Part shown: positions 25,527-34,406 of the stretch, piece after piece
How positions within the stretch are numbered: position 1 is the stretch's first letter
Layout of the letters: every line of letters starts with the position of its first letter
DNA from: an uncultured Oscillospiraceae bacterium
GTDB taxonomy: Bacteria; Bacillota; Clostridia; Oscillospirales; Ruminococcaceae
DNA: 43,021 nt
NCBI GenBank assembly: GCA_900540595.1
Contig: UQGL01000022.1
Location: 1 to 43,021, forward strand
Direction: 5' to 3'
Translations under genes and position numbers: made by a program
Notes under the pieces: model-generated
Databases searched by the model: none
What the model saw: the letters and a program-made list of their open reading frames with translations, nothing else
What the model was told of the DNA's origin: nothing

Positions 25527-26855
25527 TTGAAACATGCTGCTAAGGTCGCCGCTTTTCTGGCGATTTTCGTCTTTTTAAATCTGATCCTCTGCTGCTTTAT
25601 GCCGCCGGACAATGGATCCAGCCTTGCCATGTGGCGCAACTATTATCAAAAAACAGACATCGACTTGGCTGTTTTCGGCTCGTCCTTGGCTACTTGTGCC
25701 TTGCCAGAGGATGAACTTAGCCAGAACACAGGTCTATCCGTCTGTAGTCTTGCAACTAATATGCAATCCTGGGATATGACTGAGATTGCAGTCGATACGA
25801 TATTGCAGGAGCATCATCCCAAAACCGCAATTTTGGTTATGGATTACTACAATATGGGAAGTGACCCCTATCCAAAGGCTCAATATGCTTTTCTGTACGG
25901 TAAACTGGAGACTGCACCTGTAGCGCAGATTCCCTCCGTATTACTGCGCTACATGACAGGCAAAACAAACTTTTTCAAGGACACCTCACTTAACGCACTT
26001 ATTCCTTGGCAAAGCGGCACTTGGCCTAAAGACTGGAAAGCGGCTATCACACAAGAGACAGCAAACATCAAAGAACGATTACAGTCTAATTTTGCCGCCT
26101 CTTCTGTTGGCGAAATCGATGTATCCCATCGGCAGAATGCGCCAGATAAAACGATTGATTTCGATACCATTGGTGTTGAAAATACATGGAATTTTTCTGC
26201 GCATACCTTTTTACAGAAAAGATATGACGAGCTTGCTGAAATCTGCGACCAATGTCGTACACATAATGTTGACTTGATTGTAATTTGTCCTCCGAAACCG
26301 GTACTGGATATTGTCAGTTATGAAAATTACTTTGAGACCTACCAGACCTTCTGCGATTTTTTTGCGGCGCACGGAGCGACCTATTATGATTTTAATCTTG
26401 CAAAAGATTCTTTATTTGAAAATAAAGAGCTTTCCTACTATAGCGATCATACTCACATGAACAAAACCGGCGGACGAGCCTTCTGCCAGTCGATGGCAAA
26501 GTTTCTGCAGTTGCGTCAGAGCGGCGCGGATGTCAATGCCCTATTTATAACTCCGCAGGAGTATTTAGCCCGGGTAAATTATATCACAAATGTTTATTTT
26601 CTAATTGAATCGCATAGTGACAAATTTATTCTGCTCGCAAATTGCTACCACGGCCCCAGTGTACAGGCAGAGTATGAATACCTTGTCAAAGGTCCTAATG
26701 ACACAGAATACCACACTTTTTCAAATTATACAGACCGTTCTTGGGCTGAATATCCTGTCACAGAGCACGGCACCTACACCTTCCGCGTTAATGCTCGTGT
26801 TGTAGGCTCTGATGTTCCTTTTGAACGCTACTATGAGCAGCAAGTTGATTATTAA
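25527..26855 (+). CDS. Membrane-anchored SGNH/DltD-like protein of the dlt-like cluster
   Basis: A protein of about 442 residues. An N-terminal membrane helix (about 4-25) anchors an extracytoplasmic domain. The SGNH-like features are AVFGSSLATC with a nucleophile-type Ser near residue 55, and the C-side DHTHMN with Asp and His, as in DltD/AlgX-type partners of MBOAT acyltransferases. About 110 residues at the C-terminus look like an added beta-rich domain. TTG at 25527 with AGGAG seven bases upstream is preferred over the ATG at 25506. The gene is visibly AT-richer than its neighbours. It probably helps transfer an acyl or aminoacyl group outside the membrane. Confidence 0.75.
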   Translation: MKHAAKVAAFLAIFVFLNLILCCFMPPDNGSSLAMWRNYYQKTDIDLAVFGSSLATCALPEDELSQNTGLSVCSLATNMQSWDMTEIAVDTILQEHHPKTAILVMDYYNMGSDPYPKAQYAFLYGKLETAPVAQIPSVLLRYMTGKTNFFKDTSLNALIPWQSGTWPKDWKAAITQETANIKERLQSNFAASSVGEIDVSHRQNAPDKTIDFDTIGVENTWNFSAHTFLQKRYDELAEICDQCRTHNVDLIVICPPKPVLDIVSYENYFETYQTFCDFFAAHGATYYDFNLAKDSLFENKELSYYSDHTHMNKTGGRAFCQSMAKFLQLRQSGADVNALFITPQEYLARVNYITNVYFLIESHSDKFILLANCYHGPSVQAEYEYLVKGPNDTEYHTFSNYTDRSWAEYPVTEHGTYTFRVNARVVGSDVPFERYYEQQVDY

Positions 26856-26873
26856 CAGAAAGAAAGGAAAACT

Positions 26874-28451
26874 GTGGAGATTTACTCATTTGCATTTGTC
26901 CTTCTCGTCACAGTCGGGCTGGTGCTGTATTACACCGTGCTGCGCCGCTGCCAGTGGCTTTGCCTGCTGGCGATCAGCCTTGTCTTTTTTGCGGCAAGCG
27001 GTTGGCAGGGAATTTTCTTTCTGTTTTTTACCGCACTGACCGTCTGGGGCGGCGGGCTCTGGCTTGCCCGCCTTGACGCCGACTGCGCCGCACGGCGCAA
27101 AGCGCCCGGCATCACAAAGGACGAAAAGAAAGCTGTCAAGGCCAAGACACAGCGCCACAAAAAAGGTGTTGTTGCGCTTGTGCTGGTCGCAAATTTCTTA
27201 GTGCTGGGCTATTTTAAATATTGGTCATATTTTGTACGCCTGCTGGCTGGTGCGGTGGCGGCCACCGCACCCTCGGCGCTGGGGCTGGTCATGCCGCTCG
27301 GCATCAGCTTTTACACCTTTCAGGCGATTGGTTATCTGATTGACTGCTTCCGCGGCCGCCACCCGCCTGAAAAGAACCCCGCCCGTTTTCTGCTGTTTAT
27401 TTCATTTTTCCCGCAGCTGATCCAAGGCCCCATCAACCGGTACGGAGCAATGGAGCCCCAACTGACCGCCGCGCATTCTTGGGAGTGGGAGCGCACCAAG
27501 CGTGCCCTCTTTGTGATCCTGTTCGGTGCGATGAAAAAGTATGCCATTGCCAACCTGACTGCGCCAACGATTGCCGCGATCCTTGACCGGAACGATCCCA
27601 CCCTCGCCGGGTCGATGGCACTGCTGGCGATCCTGCTCTATTCGCTGCAGCAGTATACGGATTTTTCCGGCGGCATCGACATGGTGCTGGGTGTCGCACA
27701 GCTGTTCGGCATTGAGATGATGCCCAACTTCCGCCAGCCGTATTTTTCCACCTCGCTGGGAGATTTCTGGCGGCGCTGGCATATCTCCCTCGGCGCATGG
27801 ATGCGTGATTATCTGTTCTACCCGTTCGCGCTGACCAAGCCGATGCAGCGATTCGGCAAATGGGCCACCGGGCACTGGGGCAAACACTTCGGCCGTGTTT
27901 TGCCGGCTGCAGTTGCCAACCTGCTGGTGTTCGCCGTAGTCGGCATCTGGCACGGTCCGCAGGCGCATTATCTTGTATGGGGCCTGTATAACGGTATGGT
28001 CATCGCCCTTGCCGATCTGCTCGAGCCTGCCTTCAAAAAAATGAACACCGCCCTGCATATCCCCACCGAGAGCCGTACATGGCATATCTTCCGCATCCTG
28101 CGGACCTTCGTCATCGTTAATATCGGCTGGTATTTTGATCGGGTGGGGCTTTCCCTCGGAGCCGCTTATCTGCGCAACACCTTTGTGAGCTTCCGCCCCG
28201 AGGCGCTGACTGCTGAGGCTCCCGCCGCCTTTGCCGCTGTCACGGGGCCGGCGTGGGGCATCGTTGCCATCAGCACTGTGCTGGTCTTTGTTCACAGCCT
28301 GATTGCAGAGCTGGGCCGCGAGCCGTATACAGAGGTTCAGCGGCTGCCGCTTGCCCTGCGCTGGGGTCTTTACTACCTTGTAATGTTTCTGGTCACCCTC
28401 AGCTTCATCTGCGTGACCGAGACCTCCGGTTTCCTTTACGCAAACTTCTAA
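26874..28451 (+). CDS. MBOAT-family O-acyltransferase (DltB/AlgI-like)
   Basis: A 525-residue polytopic membrane protein of the MBOAT family. Landmarks are PLGISFYTFQ, FFPQLIQGPINRY, DFWRRWHISLGAWMRDY and the catalytic-type GIWHG with His360. DltB moves the D-alanyl group from carrier protein across the membrane; AlgI moves acetyl groups. The nearby adenylation enzyme and carrier protein favour a DltB-like function. The GTG start follows AAAGG and lies 18 bases after the SGNH-like gene, so the genes share an operon. Confidence 0.92.
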   Translation: MEIYSFAFVLLVTVGLVLYYTVLRRCQWLCLLAISLVFFAASGWQGIFFLFFTALTVWGGGLWLARLDADCAARRKAPGITKDEKKAVKAKTQRHKKGVVALVLVANFLVLGYFKYWSYFVRLLAGAVAATAPSALGLVMPLGISFYTFQAIGYLIDCFRGRHPPEKNPARFLLFISFFPQLIQGPINRYGAMEPQLTAAHSWEWERTKRALFVILFGAMKKYAIANLTAPTIAAILDRNDPTLAGSMALLAILLYSLQQYTDFSGGIDMVLGVAQLFGIEMMPNFRQPYFSTSLGDFWRRWHISLGAWMRDYLFYPFALTKPMQRFGKWATGHWGKHFGRVLPAAVANLLVFAVVGIWHGPQAHYLVWGLYNGMVIALADLLEPAFKKMNTALHIPTESRTWHIFRILRTFVIVNIGWYFDRVGLSLGAAYLRNTFVSFRPEALTAEAPAAFAAVTGPAWGIVAISTVLVFVHSLIAELGREPYTEVQRLPLALRWGLYYLVMFLVTLSFICVTETSGFLYANF

Positions 28452-28466
28452 GAAAAGAGATTTTAT

Positions 28467-29993
28467 ATGCAGACCAATATTCTGGATTGGCTTGAAGCTA
28501 CCGCAGCCCATACTCCGGAGGGCGCCGCTGTCGGCGATGCGCAGCAGGACTACACCTGGGCGCAGCTGGCAGAAAACGCCCGCCGCGCCGGCAGCTTTCT
28601 GGCCGGTCATACCGCGCCGCGCTGCCCGGTCGCGTTCTATCTGGAAAAATCCGCGCCGGTTTTCGCCGCAATGCTCGGCACCGTCTATGCGGGCTGCTGC
28701 TATTCCGTGCTGGACACCCGCCAGCCTGCCGCCCGCACACAGCAGGTGCTGAGCACACTGCAGCCGTGCCTGCTCATCACTGACCGCGACCATGCGGACG
28801 CCGCCGCGGCGCTCGGCTGTTCCTGCAGCGTTTACCTGCTGGAGGATCTGCTCACAACAGCGGTACAGCCTTCGCTGTTGGCTGCACGCCGTGCGCAGGC
28901 TGTGGATGTAGACCCGCTGTACATCAACTTTACAAGCGGCAGCACCGGCGTTCCCAAGGGGGTCACGGTCAGCCACCGCTCGGTGCTGGACTTTATCCCA
29001 CAGTTTGCCGCCATCTTTGGCATAAAAGCGCAGGACATTCTCGGCAATCAGGCTCCGTTTGACTTTGATGTTTCAGTCAAGGATCTCTACACCGCCTTAT
29101 ACACCGGTGCCAAGGTGCAGATCATCCCGCGTGCCTATTTCAGCCAGCCCACCAAGCTGATGGACTATCTGGCAGACCATGCGGTCACAACGCTGGTCTG
29201 GGCTGTCAGCGCGATGTGCTTTGTCTCGATCATGAACGGCTTCGGCTACCGCGTGCCTACCGCAATACGGCAGGTGTTGTTCAGCGGCGAGGTCATGCCC
29301 ATAAAGCATCTCAACAAATGGAAGGCCGCCCTGCCGCAGGCCCGTTTCGTAAACCTCTACGGCCCTACTGAGATTACCTGCAACTGCACCTACTACATCC
29401 TGCCGGACCGTGTCTTTGCCCCGGAGGAGGTGCTTCCCATCGGACACGCCTTCCCCAATGAAAAGGTGTTTCTATTGGACGAAAACGACCGCCTTGTCAC
29501 CGAACCCGGCCAGGCAGGGGAGTTGTGTGTCTCCGGCACGGCGCTGGCGCTTGGCTACTACGCCGACCAGGCCCGTACGGCGCAGGCCTTCACCCAAAAT
29601 CCGTTGAACACCCACTGGTATGAGCGCATCTATCGCACCGGCGACCTTGCACGCTGCGATGCGGCGGGGGAGTTCTATTACATAGGCCGCAAGGATTTTC
29701 AGATCAAGCACATGGGGCATCGCGTAGAACTGGGCGAGATCGAGGCCGCAGCCATGCGCTGCGATGCTGTGACGCGCGCCTGCTGCATCTTTGATGCAGA
29801 GAAGCAGCGGCTGCACCTGTTCTATACCGGCAGCTGCGAGAAAACGGCCCTGCTGGCCGCGCTCAAAGCAGCCCTGCCGCCCTTTATGCAGCCGAACACG
29901 GCCCTGCAGCTGGACGAGCTGCCGATGAACAAAAACGGCAAGATCGACCGCACGGCACTGGCCGCACTGACCAAAAAAGGAGCCCGAAAATGA
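28467..29993 (+). CDS. DltA-like amino acid adenylation enzyme
   Basis: A 508-residue stand-alone adenylation domain that should activate an amino acid with ATP and load it on the carrier protein at 31185-31412. The core motif FTSGSTGVPKG lies near 154-164, followed by FDVSVKDLYTAL. The YRTGDLAR and GRKDFQIKHMGHRVELGEIE segments lie near 390-425, and the catalytic Lys is in NKNGKIDR near 492. No condensation or carrier domain is fused. It overlaps the decarboxylase gene by four bases. The substrate pocket is not readable by eye; D-alanine is not assured because of the decarboxylase next door. Confidence 0.88.
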   Translation: MQTNILDWLEATAAHTPEGAAVGDAQQDYTWAQLAENARRAGSFLAGHTAPRCPVAFYLEKSAPVFAAMLGTVYAGCCYSVLDTRQPAARTQQVLSTLQPCLLITDRDHADAAAALGCSCSVYLLEDLLTTAVQPSLLAARRAQAVDVDPLYINFTSGSTGVPKGVTVSHRSVLDFIPQFAAIFGIKAQDILGNQAPFDFDVSVKDLYTALYTGAKVQIIPRAYFSQPTKLMDYLADHAVTTLVWAVSAMCFVSIMNGFGYRVPTAIRQVLFSGEVMPIKHLNKWKAALPQARFVNLYGPTEITCNCTYYILPDRVFAPEEVLPIGHAFPNEKVFLLDENDRLVTEPGQAGELCVSGTALALGYYADQARTAQAFTQNPLNTHWYERIYRTGDLARCDAAGEFYYIGRKDFQIKHMGHRVELGEIEAAAMRCDAVTRACCIFDAEKQRLHLFYTGSCEKTALLAALKAALPPFMQPNTALQLDELPMNKNGKIDRTALAALTKKGARK

Positions 29994-31165
29994 CAGATGC
30001 CATTTTGCAGCAGCTTGCTGCCGCCTACGGCACGCCGACCTTTGTCTTCGATGCAGATGCCCTGCAGGCGCGTGTGCGCGCTATACAGGAGGTATTCGGC
30101 CCGGACATTAAGCTCTGCTATTCCATCAAGGCCAATCCGTTTTTGCTGCCCGCCATGTCCGCCGTCACTGCGCGGCTGGAGGTATGCAGCCCCGGCGAGT
30201 TGTCCGTATGCGAGAGCCTGCAGGCAGCGGATGCGCACGTCATCTATTCCGGCGTCAACAAAACACCTGCCGACATTGCCCGTGCCGTTGCAGACGGTGC
30301 CGGAAGCTACACCGCAGAATCCCTTTTGCAGGTCCGCTATCTGCAGGAGGCTGCCCGCGCGGCGGGCCGCCGTCTGCCTGTGCTGCTGCGGCTGAACGCC
30401 GGCAGTCAGTTCGGCATGTCGAAGCAGGATCTTTTTTCCGCCTTAAAAAACCGCGCAGAAACACCGGATCTTGACTTTATCGGTATTCACTATTTTGTCG
30501 GCACCCAGCGCAAAAAGCTGACCTCCCAGCAAAAAGAGCTGACCATGCTGCAGGCGCTTTATGATGAGATCGAGCAGACCTTCGGTCTGCGCCTGCCGGA
30601 GCTGGAATACGGCCCCGGCCTGCCTGTGCCGTACTTTGACGGCGATGACTTCACCGACACCCTTGCCCCCGCCAGAGCCCTCGCCCCTGCACTGCAGGAG
30701 GCTGCAGGGTGGGCGCACCTGACTGTTGAGATGGGCCGCTTTTACACCGCCGAATGCGGCTTTTACCTGACAACCGCCATGGATTGTAAGGATCATGACG
30801 GCCAGCATTACTGCATAGTGGACGGCGGCATGAACCACCTGAACTATCTGGGGCAAATTATGGGAATGAAGCGCCCGCACCTGCGCCATTTTGCCGCGCA
30901 GCAGGGGGCGCAGCAGGACTGGACACTCTGCGGCAGCCTGTGTACGACCAACGATGTTCTGGTGCGCAGCATCTCCCTGACCGGGCTGCAGCCCGGCGAC
31001 CTGCTCGTCTTTGAAAACGCCGGCGCTTACTCTGTCACAGAGGGACTGGGGCTTTTCCTCAGCCGCGACCTGCCGCAGATCGTTCTGTGGCAAAACGGCG
31101 CGCCGCAGCTTGTCCGCGTCCTCACACCAACTCACCCCCTCAACACCCCGTTGGGGGATATGTAA
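29990..31165 (+). CDS. Fold-type III PLP-dependent decarboxylase, LysA/BtrK-like
   Basis: A 391-residue enzyme of the diaminopimelate/ornithine decarboxylase fold. The PLP lysine is Lys47 in CYSIKANP, and the C-terminal active-site Cys318 lies in GSLCTTNDVL. GIHYFVGTQ stands where LysA has GIHCHIGSQ, and ENAGAYSVTEG replaces the LysA segment that binds diaminopimelate. This departs from true LysA and resembles BtrK, which decarboxylates glutamate while it is bound to a carrier protein. Placement between an adenylation enzyme and a carrier protein supports that reading. A free amino acid decarboxylase remains possible. Confidence 0.85.
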   Translation: MTDAILQQLAAAYGTPTFVFDADALQARVRAIQEVFGPDIKLCYSIKANPFLLPAMSAVTARLEVCSPGELSVCESLQAADAHVIYSGVNKTPADIARAVADGAGSYTAESLLQVRYLQEAARAAGRRLPVLLRLNAGSQFGMSKQDLFSALKNRAETPDLDFIGIHYFVGTQRKKLTSQQKELTMLQALYDEIEQTFGLRLPELEYGPGLPVPYFDGDDFTDTLAPARALAPALQEAAGWAHLTVEMGRFYTAECGFYLTTAMDCKDHDGQHYCIVDGGMNHLNYLGQIMGMKRPHLRHFAAQQGAQQDWTLCGSLCTTNDVLVRSISLTGLQPGDLLVFENAGAYSVTEGLGLFLSRDLPQIVLWQNGAPQLVRVLTPTHPLNTPLGDM

Positions 31166-31184
31166 ACCAAAAAGGAGCATTATT

Positions 31185-31412
31185 ATGGAACAATTACTGG
31201 AAATCCTGAGCGAGATCAAGGAGGATGTAGATTTCACGACCTGCACCACGCTGATCGATGACGGCATTCTCGATTCCTTCGACATCCTGCAGATCATCTC
31301 CGCACTGAATGAAGCGTATGACATCTCTATCCCCGCCTCTGAGATCATGCCGCAGAACTTCAACAGTGCTGAGTCCCTTTACAAGATGGTGGAGCGCCTG
31401 CAGGAAGATTGA
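31185..31412 (+). CDS. Acyl/aminoacyl carrier protein of the dlt-like cluster
   Basis: A 75-residue acidic carrier protein. The phosphopantetheine attachment site is Ser31 in GILDSFDIL, in the right place between predicted helices 1 and 2. The size matches DltC. ATG at 31185 follows AAAGGAG; upstream extension in the same frame is only shadow of the decarboxylase gene. It probably receives the amino acid from the adenylation enzyme and hands the processed group to the MBOAT protein. It is the last gene of the cluster. Confidence 0.9.
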   Translation: MEQLLEILSEIKEDVDFTTCTTLIDDGILDSFDILQIISALNEAYDISIPASEIMPQNFNSAESLYKMVERLQED

Positions 31413-31422
31413 CGGAAAACGC

Positions 31423-31451
31423 TTGCATTTATCCGGGACTTATTGTATAAT
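31423..31451 (+). promoter_or_regulatory. Promoter of the SRP RNA gene
   Basis: TTGCAT at 31423-31428 and a perfect TATAAT at 31446-31451 are spaced by 17 bases; transcription should start near 31458. Confidence 0.8.
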
Positions 31452-31457
31452 ACTAAA

Positions 31458-31630
31458 AGCGGACAGGGCTGAATTGCGCTGTTTCGCGTACAGATGCAGG
31501 TCCCGCGCGTGGGCAGCCTGTGAACCATGTCAGGCGGGGAACCGAGCAGCATTAAGCGGTGCTTGCACAGTGCCGCGGTCAAGCCTGCATCTGTACGCAA
31601 AGCAGCGCAGCCGCGTGCTCTGCCCGCTTT
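31458..31630 (+). ncRNA. ffs: Signal recognition particle RNA
   Basis: The conserved S-domain core is present: GTCAGGCGGGGAACCGAGCAGC (two parts, 31529-31550) with the GGAA loop region and the opposing side near AGCGGTGCTTGCACAGTG. A perfect 14-bp helix joins CGTACAGATGCAGG and its complement on the other side, and the 5' and 3' ends pair (GCGGACAGGGC with GCTCTGCCCGC). The 3' end is followed by TTTATTT, which ends transcription. The place just before dnaX-ybaB-recR is the classic Firmicutes order. Length is about 172 nt. The ends are estimated to within a few bases. Confidence 0.9.
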
Positions 31631-31657
31631 ATTTGTATCTTAACGGGAGGTGGGCAG

Positions 31658-33364
31658 ATGTACCGCGCCTTATACCGCAAATGGCGTCCCCAGCGCTTTG
31701 CAGATGTTGTCGGCCAGACAGCCATCGTCACAGCCCTGCAAAACCAGATCGCAGCGGGCCGCATCGGCCATGCGTATCTGTTCACCGGCACCCGCGGCAC
31801 CGGCAAAACGACCTGCGCCAAGATCTTCGCCAAGGCAGTCAACTGTCTGGATACCTCCAGCCCTGACCCCTGCGGCGAATGTGAGATCTGCAAGGGTATA
31901 GACTCTGGCGCTGTCATGGATATCATCGAGATGGACGCTGCCTCCAACAACGGCGTTGACGACATCCGCGACCTGCGGGACGAGGTGGCGTATCTGCCCT
32001 CGGTCTGCAAGTACAAGGTCTATATCATTGACGAGGTCCACATGCTCTCCACGGCAGCCTTTAATGCACTGCTGAAAACGATGGAGGAGCCGCCCGAGCA
32101 TGTCATCTTCATTCTGGCAACGACCGAGGTTCAGAAGGTCCCTGTCACGATCCTGAGCCGCTGTCAGCGGTACGATTTCACCCGTATCACGGCAGATGAC
32201 ATTGCCAAACGCCTGCTTTATGTAGCCGGGCAGGAAAAAATCGATCTGGACGAAAACGCCGCACAGCTGATTGGCCGCCTGGCCGATGGTGCCATGCGTG
32301 ATGCACTGTCTATACTCGACACCTGCGCCGGTGTGGATAATAAGGTAGATGAAGCGCTGGTACGCCGTATGGCAGGCGTCACAGACAGGGGATACCTGTT
32401 TGAGATCAGTGATGCGATCGCAGCCGGGGATTCGGTTGCCGCGCTTGAAAAGATTGCCGCCCTGCGCCAGCAGAGTGTTGACATGCGGCGCCTCTGCATA
32501 GAGCTTGCCGGTCATTACCGAAACCTGATGCTCAGCGCCCTGCCGGGCGGCACGGCACTGCTGGCCGGTATCTCTCCCGAGGAGGAGGCTGCCTACAATC
32601 AGCGCCAGGATTTCCCGCAGGGCGATGCCATCCGCGCCATCAACGCCTTCGGCTCCGCACTTGAGAAGATGAGCCGCGGCACCGACCAGCGCATCGAACT
32701 GGAGCTGGCTGTCTTTTCGCTGACGCAGCCGGAGATCACTGCCGCCGCCCCTGTTGTGGTACAGCAGGTCGCGGCCCCCGCAGCACCGCAGGCCTTTGCA
32801 TCCGCACCGCCTGTGCAGCCGGCTGTTGCCATCGTGCCCCCGGTTGCGCAGTCAAGCACTGCGTCTGCTGCTTCGGTTGAGCCGGATGATCTGCCGCCGC
32901 CCATTGATGACGACCCGCCGTTCCTGCAGCCCGAGTTAAGACCCGCGCCCCAACAGACCGTGCCGGCCGCACAGCCCGTCGTCCCTAAGCCCGCACCGCG
33001 CAAAGCGGAGCCGGCGCGTTCTGCCGGCCCGCTGGAGCCGTTCGGCTTCTGGCCGGCTGTGCTGTCCGACCTTGAAGAGAATGATGCCATGCTGATTTCT
33101 TTTCTGCGGGGCACAAAAGCCTACTGTGACGGAAAGCGTGTGCTGTTTGAATGCAGCGATGCCTTCCGGGATTATATCCGCAGCAACCGCGAGGTCAGCA
33201 AGCGGCTGAAGGAAGCGATTTACCGCGTTTCCAAAACCAAGTACAGCATCGGCCCTTATGAGGAGCCGAAAGCCGCCGAAAACGGCAGCACCGCTGTCAG
33301 CCTGGATGAAACCCTGCACACCATGCAGGCGCTGGGCGTTGACCTGAAAATCATTGACAAGTAA
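31658..33364 (+). CDS. dnaX: DNA polymerase III subunit gamma/tau
   Basis: A 568-residue clamp-loader ATPase. Walker A is GTRGTGKTT (44-52), four zinc cysteines lie near 64-79 (CGECEIC), Walker B is YIIDEVHML near 125, and the SRC arginine-finger motif is in LSRCQRYDF. A proline/alanine-rich linker (about 370-450) leads to a C-terminal tau-like domain. ATG at 31658 is preceded by GGGAGGTGG; the longer open frame runs back through the SRP RNA and is not real. No obvious slippery sequence for a shorter gamma form was seen. Confidence 0.95.
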   Translation: MYRALYRKWRPQRFADVVGQTAIVTALQNQIAAGRIGHAYLFTGTRGTGKTTCAKIFAKAVNCLDTSSPDPCGECEICKGIDSGAVMDIIEMDAASNNGVDDIRDLRDEVAYLPSVCKYKVYIIDEVHMLSTAAFNALLKTMEEPPEHVIFILATTEVQKVPVTILSRCQRYDFTRITADDIAKRLLYVAGQEKIDLDENAAQLIGRLADGAMRDALSILDTCAGVDNKVDEALVRRMAGVTDRGYLFEISDAIAAGDSVAALEKIAALRQQSVDMRRLCIELAGHYRNLMLSALPGGTALLAGISPEEEAAYNQRQDFPQGDAIRAINAFGSALEKMSRGTDQRIELELAVFSLTQPEITAAAPVVVQQVAAPAAPQAFASAPPVQPAVAIVPPVAQSSTASAASVEPDDLPPPIDDDPPFLQPELRPAPQQTVPAAQPVVPKPAPRKAEPARSAGPLEPFGFWPAVLSDLEENDAMLISFLRGTKAYCDGKRVLFECSDAFRDYIRSNREVSKRLKEAIYRVSKTKYSIGPYEEPKAAENGSTAVSLDETLHTMQALGVDLKIIDK

Positions 33365-33385
33365 ATTTATTTGGAGGAAAAACCT

Positions 33386-33727
33386 ATGAAAGCAAGACTG
33401 CCCAAAGGCTACGGCCGTCCCGATCCCAACGCCATGATGCGTCAGGTCCAGAAGATGCAGGATGATATCCGCGCCAAACAGGAGGAGCTGGAGGCCAAGG
33501 AATATACCGGCACCGCCAGCGGTGAGATGGTCACTGTCACGATGAACGGCAAGCACGAGATCACCGCCGTCAAGATCAAGCCTGAGGCTGTTGATCCGGA
33601 CGATATCGAGATGCTGGAGGACCTCATCGCAGCTGCTGTCAACAGCGCTTCTTCCGCGGTTGACAAGGACTCCGAGGAGGAAATGTCCAAGATGACCGGC
33701 GGTTTGAACATTCCCGGCCTGGGCTGA
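33386..33727 (+). CDS. YbaB/EbfC family nucleoid-associated protein
   Basis: A 113-residue DNA-binding protein of the YbaB/EbfC family, usually a dimer that coats DNA. The characteristic QVQKMQDDIRAKQEELEAKE helix and GEMVTVTMNGKHEITAVKI strand pair are clear. It sits between dnaX and recR, as in most Firmicutes. ATG at 33386 follows GGAGG; the frame is open back to a TTG at 33371 but that overlaps the ribosome site. Confidence 0.93.
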   Translation: MKARLPKGYGRPDPNAMMRQVQKMQDDIRAKQEELEAKEYTGTASGEMVTVTMNGKHEITAVKIKPEAVDPDDIEMLEDLIAAAVNSASSAVDKDSEEEMSKMTGGLNIPGLG

Positions 33728-33737
33728 GAGGCACACC

Positions 33738-34334
33738 ATGTTTCAAAAAACGGAGCCGCTGGAAAATCTGGTTGACCAGTTCGCCCGGTTTCCCGGTATC
33801 GGCCGCAAAAGCGCCGTGCGGATGGCTTATCAGGTCATGTCCATGCCTGCGGAACAGGCGATGGAGCTGGCTCAGGCTATCGAGCACGCCAAAAAGGATC
33901 TGCACCGCTGCCGTATCTGTCAGGACTTCACCACAGGTGATGTCTGCAAGATCTGTGCGTCCCAAAAGCGGGACCGCAGCGTGATCTGCGTGGTGGAATC
34001 CCCCCGCGACATCAAGGCCATCGAGCGCACCCATGAGTATAATGGTCTGTACCATGTACTGCACGGCGCAATCTCGCCCATGGACGGTATCGGTGCCGAT
34101 CAGCTCTGCATCAAGGAGCTGCTGGCCCGCCTGAATGACACCGTCAAGGAGGTCATTATGGCCACCAGTCCCACGGTCGAGGGGGAAGCCACCGCCATGT
34201 ATATCGCCAAGCTTATCAAGCCGCTTGGCGTCAAAACGACCCGCCTTGCCTACGGCCTGCCTGTCGGCTCCAGTCTGGAATATGCCGATGAAACCACACT
34301 TTACCGCGCCATGGCAGGCCGCGGCGAGCTGTGA
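33738..34334 (+). CDS. recR: Recombination mediator protein RecR
   Basis: A 198-residue protein for RecFOR gap repair. The N-terminal helix-hairpin-helix FPGIGRKSAVRMA, the four-cysteine zinc finger CRICQDFTTGDVCKIC, and the Toprim domain beginning ICVVESPRDIKAIE are all in place, and length is normal. The gene starts ten bases after ybaB and ends the dnaX-ybaB-recR operon. Confidence 0.96.
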   Translation: MFQKTEPLENLVDQFARFPGIGRKSAVRMAYQVMSMPAEQAMELAQAIEHAKKDLHRCRICQDFTTGDVCKICASQKRDRSVICVVESPRDIKAIERTHEYNGLYHVLHGAISPMDGIGADQLCIKELLARLNDTVKEVIMATSPTVEGEATAMYIAKLIKPLGVKTTRLAYGLPVGSSLEYADETTLYRAMAGRGEL

Positions 34335-34345
34335 CACAATTTTTC

Positions 34346-34374
34346 TTGACTTTTAAGCGCAGGTGCGCTACAAT
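34346..34374 (+). promoter_or_regulatory. Promoter for smpB (and probably ssrA)
   Basis: TTGACT at 34346-34351 and TACAAT at 34369-34374 are spaced by 17 bases. I see no separate good promoter between smpB and ssrA, so both may be read from here. Confidence 0.7.
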
Positions 34375-34406
34375 GAGTATCCTGCCAGTGCAAAGGAGGT
34401 GTACCC

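Noticed and set aside
31559..31657. Extension of dnaX upstream to 31559
   Set aside because: It would code through the SRP RNA; the ATG at 31658 has a strong ribosome site and gives the normal MYRALYRKWRP start.
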